In this document: positions 35,940-44,573 of the stretch, piece by piece
How the letters are laid out: each line of letters opens with the position of its first letter
Numbering within the stretch: position 1 is the first letter of the stretch
Source: an uncultured Parabacteroides sp.
GTDB lineage: Bacteria; Bacteroidota; Bacteroidia; Bacteroidales; Tannerellaceae
DNA: 64,000 bases
NCBI GenBank assembly: GCA_900541965.1
Contig: UQLN01000012.1
Span: 27,427 to 91,426 of the forward strand
Reading direction: 5' to 3'
Notes under the pieces: generated by a model
Told to the model about the DNA's origin: nothing
Databases searched by the model: none
Seen by the model: the letters and a program-made list of their open reading frames with translations, nothing else
Translations under genes and position numbers: made by a program

Positions 35940-37064
35940 ATGAAAAAAATTTTTCTTTTATTCTCTTTGTCTGCCTTTCTTTTTTCTTGCAGTAACGATG
36001 ATGGCATGGAACCTAAGCCTGAAGAAGAAAATGTGATTGATTGGTATGCCGCAGCTGATAGTAGTAGCACGGCTTTGACACGTTCATTCTGGAATGCTAG
36101 CGGGAAATATTTTAATTATGGAAGTAATGGGAATTTGGACTTCCATTATTGGCCGCAGGCACATGCTCTGGATGTATTAATTGATGCTTACCTGCGGACA
36201 AGTGACAATGCTTATAAAGCTTATTTTGACCAGTGGTTTGAAGGTGTGAAGATTAAAAATGGAAATACATTCAGAAATGATTTCTATGATGATATGGAGT
36301 GGAATGCTTTGGCAATCCTTCGTGCCTATCAAGCAACGAAAGATACAAAATATAAAGAAGCTGCTTTACAAATTTGGGAATATATTAAAGTTGGCTGGAA
36401 CGACAATGCAGGAGGTGGCATCACTTGGAAAAAGGGGATGGAAAACAGTAAGAATGCCTGCTCTAATGGACCTGCTTGTATTTTGGCGGCCCGTTTGTAT
36501 CAGGAATTCGGTGATGAAGCGAATAAGGAATGGGCACTCAAAATATATAATTGGGAGAAAAGTACCCTTTTTAACAGCAATAATGGAATGGTCTATGATA
36601 ATATCGACAGTAATACCGGAGAAATCAAGAAGGAGTGGATATTCACTTATAACCAAGGAACATTTATTGGTTCGGCTGTTGAACTCTATAAAATTCTGAA
36701 TGAAAAAGCATATCTGAATGATGCGGTATTGGCTGCAGATTATACAATTAGCAGTTTGGTTGATAACTCAATACTGAAAAGTGAAGGAGATGGTGACGGA
36801 GGACTTTTTAAAGGTATATTCGTTCGTTATTTTACCGATTTAATCCAGCAAGACCGTTTGGATATTGCCGCAAAGAAGCGATATATACAGTTCTTGAAAC
36901 ATAATGCAGAAACATTATGGGAAGAAGGTACGAACAAAACTTCCGTTTTTTTCGGTACTGACTGGCGGACAAAACCGGGAGCATCTACCGGGCTGACTGA
37001 GCAATTGAGCGGGTGTATGCTTATTGAAGCAATTGCCTTATTAGAAGATAAAGAATTACTTTAA
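35940..37064 (+). CDS. GH76 endo-alpha-1,6-mannanase lipoprotein, copy 1
   Basis: A 374-residue lipoprotein (LFSC, Cys17) with the GH76 (alpha/alpha)6 barrel. The catalytic Asp pair is in FYDDMEW (Asp117-Asp118); FHYWPQAHALDVLIDAY and GGGITWKKG...KNACSNGPACILAARLY are further family marks. GH76 enzymes cut the alpha-1,6-mannan backbone of yeast mannan, with retention. As a lipoprotein in a SusC/D locus it may work at the cell surface to release importable pieces. GH92 follows 21 bp on. Confidence 0.93.
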   Translation: MKKIFLLFSLSAFLFSCSNDDGMEPKPEEENVIDWYAAADSSSTALTRSFWNASGKYFNYGSNGNLDFHYWPQAHALDVLIDAYLRTSDNAYKAYFDQWFEGVKIKNGNTFRNDFYDDMEWNALAILRAYQATKDTKYKEAALQIWEYIKVGWNDNAGGGITWKKGMENSKNACSNGPACILAARLYQEFGDEANKEWALKIYNWEKSTLFNSNNGMVYDNIDSNTGEIKKEWIFTYNQGTFIGSAVELYKILNEKAYLNDAVLAADYTISSLVDNSILKSEGDGDGGLFKGIFVRYFTDLIQQDRLDIAAKKRYIQFLKHNAETLWEEGTNKTSVFFGTDWRTKPGASTGLTEQLSGCMLIEAIALLEDKELL

Positions 37065-37085
37065 TCTGATTTAATAGTTGTGTTT

Positions 37086-39245
37086 ATGAAAAAATGTATC
37101 TTTTCAGTTTTAATAGCTTTACTTTGTTTTTCTACAAGTAAAGCAGATAAGCGATTAACCGAATATGTAAATCCTCTTTTGGGTACGGCTACTTTATGGG
37201 AACCGGAAGATTTAGGGTATATCCGTAAAATGAAAGCACGTACATGGGGAGCAGAGGTGTTTCCCGGTTCTTCTGTTCCAAACGCAATGGTACAGTTAAG
37301 TCCAGTTACCCAATTTCGTAGTGGTGCAGGTTATCAGTATGAAGATACGGTTATTTACGGATTTTCCCATACAAACAAAGGGCATTGGAATTTGCTTCAT
37401 ATCCCCATGCTTCCGGTTACAGGAGAAATTAAACCTAGCGATTATTGTTCCGGTTACAGTCATACGAATGAAACCGCTCATCCTGGGTATTATCAAGTCT
37501 TTCTTGAACGCTATGGCATTAATGCAGAATTGACATCTACGCTTCGTTGTGCTTATCATAAATATACATTTCGGGTGGGAGACGATAAGAAATTATTGGC
37601 TGATATGACTCGTTCCAATAACAGGGTTGGCGATTGGGCGATTCAGAAAACAGATAATCATGTTTTTACTGGTTATCAAAACGGTGAAGGTAAGATGTTT
37701 TTTTATGCTGTGTCGAATTATGAGGTGAAAGAAATTAGACAAATCCAAGATGGCAGACATATTGTTTCCATTGTTGATTTTACTGATAGTAAAGGTTCCG
37801 ATCCGTTGGAATTGAAGATAGGTTTCTCTTTTGTTAGTATAAAGAATGCAAAAATGAACCTGGAAAAAGAAATGCTTACTAAAAACTTTGATCAAGTTCG
37901 TAATGAAGCAGATCAGACATGGGAAAATTTGCTTTCTAAAATAATGGTTAATGGAGGTACGGAACGTCAGAAAGGAATTTTTTATTCTTGCCTGTACCGT
38001 TCTTTTCTTTGGCCGGCCTTACGTAGTGATGTAAATGGTGAATATACGGATGTGAAAGGGGATGTGGTAAATGGAGGTTTCCGTTATTATACTGATCCTT
38101 CTTTCTGGGATGATTATCGCAATAAGTTGATTTTGTTAGGAATGATTGCACCAGATGTTACAGTGGACATAATCAAGTCTATCACTGATAAAGGAGAAAA
38201 AAGAGGAGGTTATATGCCTACTTTCTTTCATGGTGATCATGCTTCGACTTTTGTTGCAGGAAGTTATTTGCGTGGAATTAAAAATTTTGATTTAGAGCGT
38301 GCATATAAGCTATTGTTGAATAATGCAACTGTTCCTGGGCAAGGAGGCCGGCCTTATTTGGATGAATATATCGAAAGAGGTTGGATTGCGGAAAAAGATA
38401 CGACTAATGTGCCGACTTGGGACGAGTATAAGGCTGCAGTAACCAAGACTGTTGAATATGCTTATGACGATTATGCAACAGCCCTATTGGCAAAGGAATT
38501 GGGCGATAAAGAACATTACAAGCTGTTGATGAAACGTTCAGCTAATTATAAAAATTTATTCGATTCTGGTACTGGCTTTTGGCGTGGTCGCATTGATAAC
38601 GGTTCTTGGATTCAGGATTTTGATCCATATTACCCTTATTATGCCTATATGTATCGGGAAGCAAATGCTTGGCAGTCTCTTTTCTTTGCACCACATGATC
38701 CAAAAGGAATGATTGCTTTGTATCCAAGTAAAAAGGCTGTTGAGCAAAAGCTGGATTCTTTATTTACAATTCCTTGGAAAGGTTATGAGGCACATAACAT
38801 GACTGGTTTTATTGGAAATTATTGCCATGGAAATCAACCGGACCATAGTGTTCCTTACATGTATTATTTCATTGGTAAACAAGAGAAAGCTCAGAGTGTA
38901 TTAGACAGTATTATGGATCGTTTCTATGATATGGGTGCGGATAAATTGGCTTATAGTGGAATGGATGATGCTGGTGAAATGTCTTCATGGTATGTATTTA
39001 ATGCTATAGGTCTATATACATATTCTCCTGCTGATCCGGAATATATTATCTCTGTCCCTTTATTCGACAAAGTTATTTTTACATTAAATGACAATACAAA
39101 ATTTACTATCGTGAAGAAAAAAGAAGGGAACGTATCTGGTGGAAAAATAACAAAAATTACATATGGCGGTAAAAGAGTGAACGGTTGGTTCATTTCTCAT
39201 AATCAATTAAAAGAGGGAAAAGAATTAACAATTTGTACCCAATAA
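37086..39245 (+). CDS. GH92 family enzyme with Gln in place of the general acid (predicted mannosyl-phosphate hydrolase)
   Basis: I use ATG 37086 (719 residues, signal peptide about 1-20) over GTG 37080. The GH92 fold is clear: YVNPLLGTA (27-35), VFPGSSVPNAMVQLSP (58-73), GYQYEDTVIYGFSHTNKGH (82-100), REANAWQ and GMDDAGEMSSWYVFNAIG (625-642) with the base aspartates Asp627/Asp628. The general-acid motif HGN-E-P is HGNQPDHSVPYMY here, so Glu is replaced by Gln584 (codon CAA, 38835-38837). As I recall, an actinobacterial GH92 with this same exchange removes mannose from Man-1-phosphate-6-Man, where the phosphate leaving group needs no acid. Phosphomannan cleavage is therefore the favoured function; an ordinary alpha-mannosidase is unlikely. 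Confidence 0.9.
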   Translation: MKKCIFSVLIALLCFSTSKADKRLTEYVNPLLGTATLWEPEDLGYIRKMKARTWGAEVFPGSSVPNAMVQLSPVTQFRSGAGYQYEDTVIYGFSHTNKGHWNLLHIPMLPVTGEIKPSDYCSGYSHTNETAHPGYYQVFLERYGINAELTSTLRCAYHKYTFRVGDDKKLLADMTRSNNRVGDWAIQKTDNHVFTGYQNGEGKMFFYAVSNYEVKEIRQIQDGRHIVSIVDFTDSKGSDPLELKIGFSFVSIKNAKMNLEKEMLTKNFDQVRNEADQTWENLLSKIMVNGGTERQKGIFYSCLYRSFLWPALRSDVNGEYTDVKGDVVNGGFRYYTDPSFWDDYRNKLILLGMIAPDVTVDIIKSITDKGEKRGGYMPTFFHGDHASTFVAGSYLRGIKNFDLERAYKLLLNNATVPGQGGRPYLDEYIERGWIAEKDTTNVPTWDEYKAAVTKTVEYAYDDYATALLAKELGDKEHYKLLMKRSANYKNLFDSGTGFWRGRIDNGSWIQDFDPYYPYYAYMYREANAWQSLFFAPHDPKGMIALYPSKKAVEQKLDSLFTIPWKGYEAHNMTGFIGNYCHGNQPDHSVPYMYYFIGKQEKAQSVLDSIMDRFYDMGADKLAYSGMDDAGEMSSWYVFNAIGLYTYSPADPEYIISVPLFDKVIFTLNDNTKFTIVKKKEGNVSGGKITKITYGGKRVNGWFISHNQLKEGKELTICTQ

Positions 39246-39279
39246 ACGATTGGCATATAGACTTGCATAGAGTTAGTCG

Positions 39280-39287
39280 TATATTTG
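39280..39287 (+). promoter_or_regulatory. -7 element upstream of the GH164-like gene
   Basis: TATATTTG matches TAnnTTTG, 117 bp before the ATG; a TTG stands at 39263-39265, closer than usual. Suggests a second promoter inside the PUL. Confidence 0.35.
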
Positions 39288-39332
39288 TCCTCAAAATATC
39301 AGTTGCTCTTTAATTGATTAATTCTTAATTTC

Positions 39333-39380
39333 AGGGCATCTTAGAGCTATGACCCAATGTTCAAGCCTTTAAGATGCCCT
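39333..39380 (+). promoter_or_regulatory. Leader hairpin upstream of the GH164-like gene
   Basis: 11-bp inverted repeat AGGGCATCTTA/TAAGATGCCCT (39333-39343, 39370-39380) with a 26-nt loop, 23 bp before the ATG; no T-run follows. Confidence 0.6.
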
Positions 39381-39403
39381 AATTATTTCTTAAATATAAT
39401 GTT

Positions 39404-41632
39404 ATGAAGACGAATGTAAAAATGCTTTTGATGGGAAGCGTTGCTCTTTCCCTGGTTACTGCATCCTGCCAGACCGGTCAGAAAGGTGCTGAGGCTAATG
39501 TGGAACGCAGAGAGAAAACCGCCTTCCAAACCGGACAACCTTGGAAACCGACTACAGACAATCGCGCAGATGTAGCCATTGTGTATGGAGTAGGTGGAAA
39601 CCCTTCTGAAAAACGTTCCGGAATGACTTTCGAACAACGTGTGCAAAGCTGGAGGGATAAAGGGTATATAACTCATTTTATGACTGGTATCGCATGGGGA
39701 GAATATCAGGATTATTTTACCGGAAAATGGGATGGCAAATGGCATTTGGATGAAGGCCAGGTCACCCAAAAGGGAGATACGATCTGGCACGGGCATATGG
39801 TCCCGTATATCGTACCTACCATGAATTTCATTCAATATATGAAAGAAAATCATATTAAGCGGGTTATTGATGCCGGTATTGATGCTATTTATTTGGAAGA
39901 ACCTGAATTTTGGGCACGTGCCGGTTATAGTGATGCATTTAAAAGAGAATGGAAAGAATATTATGGATTTGACTGGCGCCCGCAACATGAGTCGGCTGAA
40001 AATACATATCTTGCGAACAAATTGAAATATCATTTGTACTATCGTGCTTTGAATGAATGTTTTACTTATGCAAAAGAATATGGAAAGAGTAAGGGTATGG
40101 ATGTACGTTGTTATGTGCCGACCCACTCGCTGGTAAATTATTCTCAATGGCAGATTGTTAGTCCGGAAGCAAGTTTGGCTTCATTGCCTTGTGTAGATGG
40201 TTATATCGCACAGGTATGGACGGGAACTTCCCGTGAACCGAATTATTTCAATGGAGTTGTGAAAGAGCGTGTGTTTGAAACAGCCTTCCTTGAATATGGT
40301 TGTATGGAATCTATGACGGCTCCGACCGGGCGTAAAGTATTTTTCCTGACTGACCCGATAGAAGACTGGCCTCGCGATTGGGCTGATTATAAGAAAAATT
40401 ATCAGGCAACTTTTACTGCTAAATTATTATATCCGAACAATAATAATTATGAGGTAATGCCTTGGCCGGACCGTATTTATGAGGGTTTGTACCGTACAAG
40501 TGCCAACAGTGAAGAAAAGGCCCGCATTCCCCGTTTTTATTCTACCCAGATGCAGGTGATGATTAATACGTTGAATAACATGCCTCTGTCGGATAATAAA
40601 GTATCCGGTTCTTCCGGCATCAGTGTATTAATGGCAAACTCTTTAATGTTCCAGCGCGCTCCGCAGCCAGTTGCCGGATATGACGATCCTCAGTTGTCTA
40701 ACTTTTACGGCCAGGCTTTGCCTTTGCTGAAGCGTGGGGTTCCGGTACATTTATTGCACTTGGAAAATGTGTCTTATCCTGAAACTTGGAAAAATACAAA
40801 AGTATTGTTGATGACTTATTCAAATATGAAACCGTTGGATAAGGAAACACATAAATTTATTGCCGAATGGGTGAAAAACGGCGGTGTATTAGTTTATAGT
40901 ACACGAGATACAGACCCGTTCCAGAATGTCCAGGAATGGTGGAATCAGGGTGAAGAAAAATTTAATACTCCTTCCGAGCATTTGTTCCAGTTGATGGGTA
41001 TCGATAAAAAAGCGAAAGAAGGTGAATATACCTATGGTAACGGAACTGTATATGTTATCCGTAAAGACCCGAAAGAGTTTGTTTTGAAAGAAGGTTTCGA
41101 TAAAGAATTTATCGCTACTGTAAAACGAATGTATGAAGAAAAGGCGAAAGTCGGTACATTGGAATTTAAGAACCATTTCTATCTGGAAAGAGGAGCTTAT
41201 GATTTGGCCGCTGTTCTTGATGAAGGTTCTATAAGCAACGAACCTTACATTATAAAAGGGCGTTTAATCGATTTGTTTGATCCGGCTCTGCCTGTTTTGA
41301 CAGAAAAGGTTGTACAGCCGGGTGAACAGGCATTCCTGTTGGATGTCAACCGGATAAAAGACCAGGATAAACCGCAGGTATTATGCGGTGCTGCACGTAC
41401 TTATGAAGAAAAAGTAGGCAAAAAAGACTTCTCTTTTGTAGCAAAAAGCCCGATTAATACTACGAATGTAATGCGTGTTTTATTGCCGGGCGAACCAGAG
41501 TCTGTGGTTATTGCAGATGCAAAAGGTAATGCGCTTGTTGAAGCAACAAGCCAGTGGGATGCTCAAAGCAAAACTTGCCTTCTGACATTTGAAAATAATC
41601 CTGAAGGAGTGAAAGTTACCTTTAAATGGTAA
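39404..41632 (+). CDS. GH164-like lipoprotein, candidate beta-mannosidase
   Basis: A 742-residue lipoprotein (VTASC, Cys22). A TIM-barrel (about 55-380) carries AGIDAIYLEEPEFWARAGYS (157-176) with Glu165/Glu166 as acid/base candidates, and GCMESM with Glu302 as nucleophile candidate. A glutamine-amidotransferase-like domain (about 405-530; VLLMTYSNMKPLDKETHKF, NGGVLVYST) resembles the trimerisation domain of GH42-type enzymes; a beta domain closes the chain. As I remember, the GH164 beta-mannosidase of Bacteroides salyersiae uses Glu160 and Glu297; the pair here has the same 137-residue spacing at a constant offset of 5. I infer GH164 or a sister family. Exact family and substrate need a profile search. 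Confidence 0.6.
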   Translation: MKTNVKMLLMGSVALSLVTASCQTGQKGAEANVERREKTAFQTGQPWKPTTDNRADVAIVYGVGGNPSEKRSGMTFEQRVQSWRDKGYITHFMTGIAWGEYQDYFTGKWDGKWHLDEGQVTQKGDTIWHGHMVPYIVPTMNFIQYMKENHIKRVIDAGIDAIYLEEPEFWARAGYSDAFKREWKEYYGFDWRPQHESAENTYLANKLKYHLYYRALNECFTYAKEYGKSKGMDVRCYVPTHSLVNYSQWQIVSPEASLASLPCVDGYIAQVWTGTSREPNYFNGVVKERVFETAFLEYGCMESMTAPTGRKVFFLTDPIEDWPRDWADYKKNYQATFTAKLLYPNNNNYEVMPWPDRIYEGLYRTSANSEEKARIPRFYSTQMQVMINTLNNMPLSDNKVSGSSGISVLMANSLMFQRAPQPVAGYDDPQLSNFYGQALPLLKRGVPVHLLHLENVSYPETWKNTKVLLMTYSNMKPLDKETHKFIAEWVKNGGVLVYSTRDTDPFQNVQEWWNQGEEKFNTPSEHLFQLMGIDKKAKEGEYTYGNGTVYVIRKDPKEFVLKEGFDKEFIATVKRMYEEKAKVGTLEFKNHFYLERGAYDLAAVLDEGSISNEPYIIKGRLIDLFDPALPVLTEKVVQPGEQAFLLDVNRIKDQDKPQVLCGAARTYEEKVGKKDFSFVAKSPINTTNVMRVLLPGEPESVVIADAKGNALVEATSQWDAQSKTCLLTFENNPEGVKVTFKW

Positions 41633-41653
41633 TTAAATAGATAAATGAAAAAA

Positions 41654-41699
41654 GAGGGATATTTCAGGTATCTAATGTACCTGAGAGTCCCTCCCTTTT
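41654..41699 (+). terminator. Terminator after the GH164-like gene
   Basis: Outer stem GAGGGA/TCCCTC (41654-41659, 41688-41693), inner stem TCAGGTA/TACCTGA, and a CCCTTTT tail (to 41699). Confidence 0.7.
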
Positions 41700-41831
41700 C
41701 TGCGGGAATACTATGGAATTAATATATATCATATTTTAATCCGCTTTGTATGTGATGCCTTTTAACAAAGGTGTAGTGTCTTGATTTGTTAATTCTTAGG
41801 CTTTCACAATAGGTCGGTTTTTGTATTTCAT

Positions 41832-41839
41832 TATCTTTG
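41832..41839 (+). promoter_or_regulatory. -7 element for the GH76-GH125 pair
   Basis: TATCTTTG matches TAnnTTTG, 35 bp before the GH76 ATG. With the terminator upstream it indicates a separate transcript for the GH76-GH125 pair. Confidence 0.5.
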
Positions 41840-41874
41840 TCAAAATTTTAATCTTTAGGCTAACTTAAAAAATC

Positions 41875-43065
41875 ATGAAACTAAAAGGTTTTTCAATAAT
41901 CCTGGCAGGATGTATTGTTTTGGGAACATCTTGCAATATTGCGCCGGATGTGTCTGAGGCGAACCGGGATATTTTAATAGCAGATTCTATGCTTACTAAT
42001 ATTCTGAGTAAATATGAAGTAAAGAAATATGGTCTGCTGCAAGAAACATATCCGGCAAATCCGGAGAACCAGGTTACTTATCTGGCAGAAGGCTCGGAGC
42101 AGAAACGTAATCAGGAAGTATCTTTTTTATGGCCTTATTCCGGTATGTTGTCCGGAGGCATAGCTCTTTATAAAACAACCGGTGATAAAAAATATCTGAA
42201 AATACTGGAAGAACGTATCCTTCCGGGACTCGAATTGTATTGGGATAATATACGTGAACCTTTCTGCTATCAAAGTTATCCCATGTTTAATGGTGAAAGT
42301 GATCGTTTCTATGATGACAACGACTGGCTGGCAATTGATTATTGTGATCTGTACGCCCTGACAAAAAATGATAAATATCTGGAAAAAGCAGTTGCTCTTT
42401 ATGATTATATTTTTAGCGGATGGGACGATGTACTGGGAGGGGGTATTTATTGGTGTGAGCAAAAGAAGACTTCTAAAAATACCTGTTCGAATGCACCGGC
42501 GGCTGTTCTCTGTATGAAACTGTATAACCTGACCAAAGACAGTGTTTATCTTGAACAGGCTAAAAAAACGTATGACTGGACTAAAAAGAATCTGCGTGAC
42601 CCTGAAGACTTTGTTTACTGGGACAATGTGCGCTTGGACGGGAGTGTGGATAAAGCAAAATATACATATAACAGCGGCCAGATGATACAGGCTGGAGTCT
42701 TATTATACCAGAATTCAGGAGATGAATCTTATCTGGAGGATGCAAAGGAAACAGCAGCCGGTGCTTACCGTCGTTTTACCGAGGTAAGAGAAGGCATGGA
42801 TGGAACGAAAACGCGTTTCTTTACAGCCAGTCCCTGGTTTAACGTGATTTTATTACGTGGTTTGGTGGCGCTCTATGAGGAGGACCAGAATCCGGAATAT
42901 ATTCGAACGATGGCGGATAATGCGCATTATGCATGGGAACATACCCGTGATTTAAACGGATTCTTGGACAATGATTGGACAGGCGTTAAAACAAAAGAGC
43001 ATAAATGGTTGCTCGACAATGCCTGTATGATTGAATTATTCTCGGAAATCAGTAACATTAAGTAA
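41875..43065 (+). CDS. GH76 endo-alpha-1,6-mannanase lipoprotein, copy 2
   Basis: A 396-residue lipoprotein (GTSC, Cys20). The GH76 catalytic pair is Asp147-Asp148 in RFYDDNDW; YLAEGSEQKRNQEVSFLWPY, SGWDDVLGGGIYWCEQ and SKNTCSNAPAAVLCMKLY fit the family. It is only distantly similar to the first GH76, so one may act on whole mannan outside and the other on imported pieces. GH125 follows after 9 bp. Confidence 0.94.
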   Translation: MKLKGFSIILAGCIVLGTSCNIAPDVSEANRDILIADSMLTNILSKYEVKKYGLLQETYPANPENQVTYLAEGSEQKRNQEVSFLWPYSGMLSGGIALYKTTGDKKYLKILEERILPGLELYWDNIREPFCYQSYPMFNGESDRFYDDNDWLAIDYCDLYALTKNDKYLEKAVALYDYIFSGWDDVLGGGIYWCEQKKTSKNTCSNAPAAVLCMKLYNLTKDSVYLEQAKKTYDWTKKNLRDPEDFVYWDNVRLDGSVDKAKYTYNSGQMIQAGVLLYQNSGDESYLEDAKETAAGAYRRFTEVREGMDGTKTRFFTASPWFNVILLRGLVALYEEDQNPEYIRTMADNAHYAWEHTRDLNGFLDNDWTGVKTKEHKWLLDNACMIELFSEISNIK

Positions 43066-43074
43066 AATACAAAG

Positions 43075-44568
43075 ATGACAACACGAAGAAATTTCTTAAA
43101 AGCAAGCAGCCTTTCTTTGGCTGGTCTGGTAGTAGGGCAAAACTCGTTTGCCGAATTGGCTAATAAAGCAAGTAGTGGTATGGCGGTTCCGGCTGACGGT
43201 GCAGCTTCAATTTCTGCTTCGACACTTCAGTATGTATGTAAACGTCCTCCGTTGGCAAAACGTCAGTTTACTTCGGAAGCCGTAGAAAAAGCGATTGCTT
43301 CTACCAAAAAGCAGTTGAAAGACCCGAAACTTGCCTGGATGTTTGAAAACTGTTTTCCTAATACATTGGATACAACTTGTGAGCATACAATTAAGAATGG
43401 CAAGCCGGATACTTTCGTATTGACCGGCGATATTCATGCCATGTGGTTGCGTGATTCTTCTGCACAGGTATTTCCTCATATTCAGTTTGCTAATCAGGAT
43501 CCGAAAGTAAAAACGATGCTTGCCGGGGTTATTAACCGCCAGACCTGGTGTATTAATATCGACCCTTATGCAAACGGTTTTAACGAAGGGCCTACAGGTA
43601 GTGAATGGGAAAGTGATAATACAGTGATGAAAAAAGAATTGCACGAACGTAAGTGGGAGATAGACTCACTGTGTTACCCTATCCGTTTGGCTTATCATTT
43701 CTGGAAGAAAACCGGCGATACTTCTCCTTTCGATGCGGATTGGATGCGTGCAATGGAAAAAGTATACAAGACATTTAAGGAACAACAGCGTAAGGATGGT
43801 CTCGGGCCGTATAAATTTACCCGTAAAACAGATCGTCAGGGTGATACCTTGCTGAATGATGGTTACGGAAGCCCTGTTAATCCTGTTGGATTAATTGTTT
43901 CTTCATTCCGTCCATCAGATGATGCGACTTTGTTTGGATTCCTTATTCCTTCTAATTTATTCGCAGTTACATCTCTCCGTCAACTGGCAGAAATGATGCG
44001 TGAAATCAAGAAAAATAATGAATTTGCCCGTAATTCTGATTCTCTTGCCGATGAAGTACATGCTGCGATAGAGAAATACGGAATTATTAAGCATCCTGAG
44101 TTCGGGAAAGTGTATGCTTTCGAAGTAGATGGTTTCTACAACCATGTTTTTATGGATGATGCAAATGTTCCGAGTCTGCTTGCCCTGCCTTATCTGGGCT
44201 GTGTGGATGTAAATGATCCTGTATATCAGAATACCCGTAAATTGGTATTAAGCCATTCTAATCCTTATTTCTTCAAAGGTAAAGCTGGCGAAGGCATTGG
44301 CGGTCCGCATATCGGATTCGATTTTATCTGGCCGATGAGTATTATTATGCGTTGTAATACAACAAGTGATAAAGAAGAAATCCGTGCATGCGTTAAGATG
44401 TTGCGTGATACGGACGGAGATACCGGATTTATGCACGAATCATTCCATAAGGATGATCCTAAAAATTTCACACGTTCATGGTTTGCTTGGGTAAACACGT
44501 TGTTCGGTGAAATGATTTACCGCTTGGTAAATGAAGGAAAAGTGGATGTTCTGAATAATTTGGGATAA
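43075..44568 (+). CDS. GH125 exo-alpha-1,6-mannosidase with twin-arginine-like signal
   Basis: A 497-residue enzyme that removes terminal alpha-1,6-mannose with inversion. Family motifs: GDIHAMWLRDSSAQVFPH (118-135), ERKWEIDSLCYPIRLAY (191-207, general acid Asp197), GGPHIGFDFIWPMSI and FMHESFHKDDPKNFTRSWFA (base candidate Glu455). The N-terminus TTRRNFLKASSLSLAGLVV is a Tat-type signal, so the protein may be exported folded to the periplasm, where it would finish oligomers produced by GH76. It ends 5 bp before the convergent AraC gene. Confidence 0.94.
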   Translation: MTTRRNFLKASSLSLAGLVVGQNSFAELANKASSGMAVPADGAASISASTLQYVCKRPPLAKRQFTSEAVEKAIASTKKQLKDPKLAWMFENCFPNTLDTTCEHTIKNGKPDTFVLTGDIHAMWLRDSSAQVFPHIQFANQDPKVKTMLAGVINRQTWCINIDPYANGFNEGPTGSEWESDNTVMKKELHERKWEIDSLCYPIRLAYHFWKKTGDTSPFDADWMRAMEKVYKTFKEQQRKDGLGPYKFTRKTDRQGDTLLNDGYGSPVNPVGLIVSSFRPSDDATLFGFLIPSNLFAVTSLRQLAEMMREIKKNNEFARNSDSLADEVHAAIEKYGIIKHPEFGKVYAFEVDGFYNHVFMDDANVPSLLALPYLGCVDVNDPVYQNTRKLVLSHSNPYFFKGKAGEGIGGPHIGFDFIWPMSIIMRCNTTSDKEEIRACVKMLRDTDGDTGFMHESFHKDDPKNFTRSWFAWVNTLFGEMIYRLVNEGKVDVLNNLG

Positions 44569-44573
44569 TATTT

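Noticed and set aside
39383..40147. 254-codon antisense ORF at the start of the GH164-like gene
   Set aside because: Shadow of the sense frame; no domain, and it would place a promoter in the coding sequence of a good lipoprotein gene.
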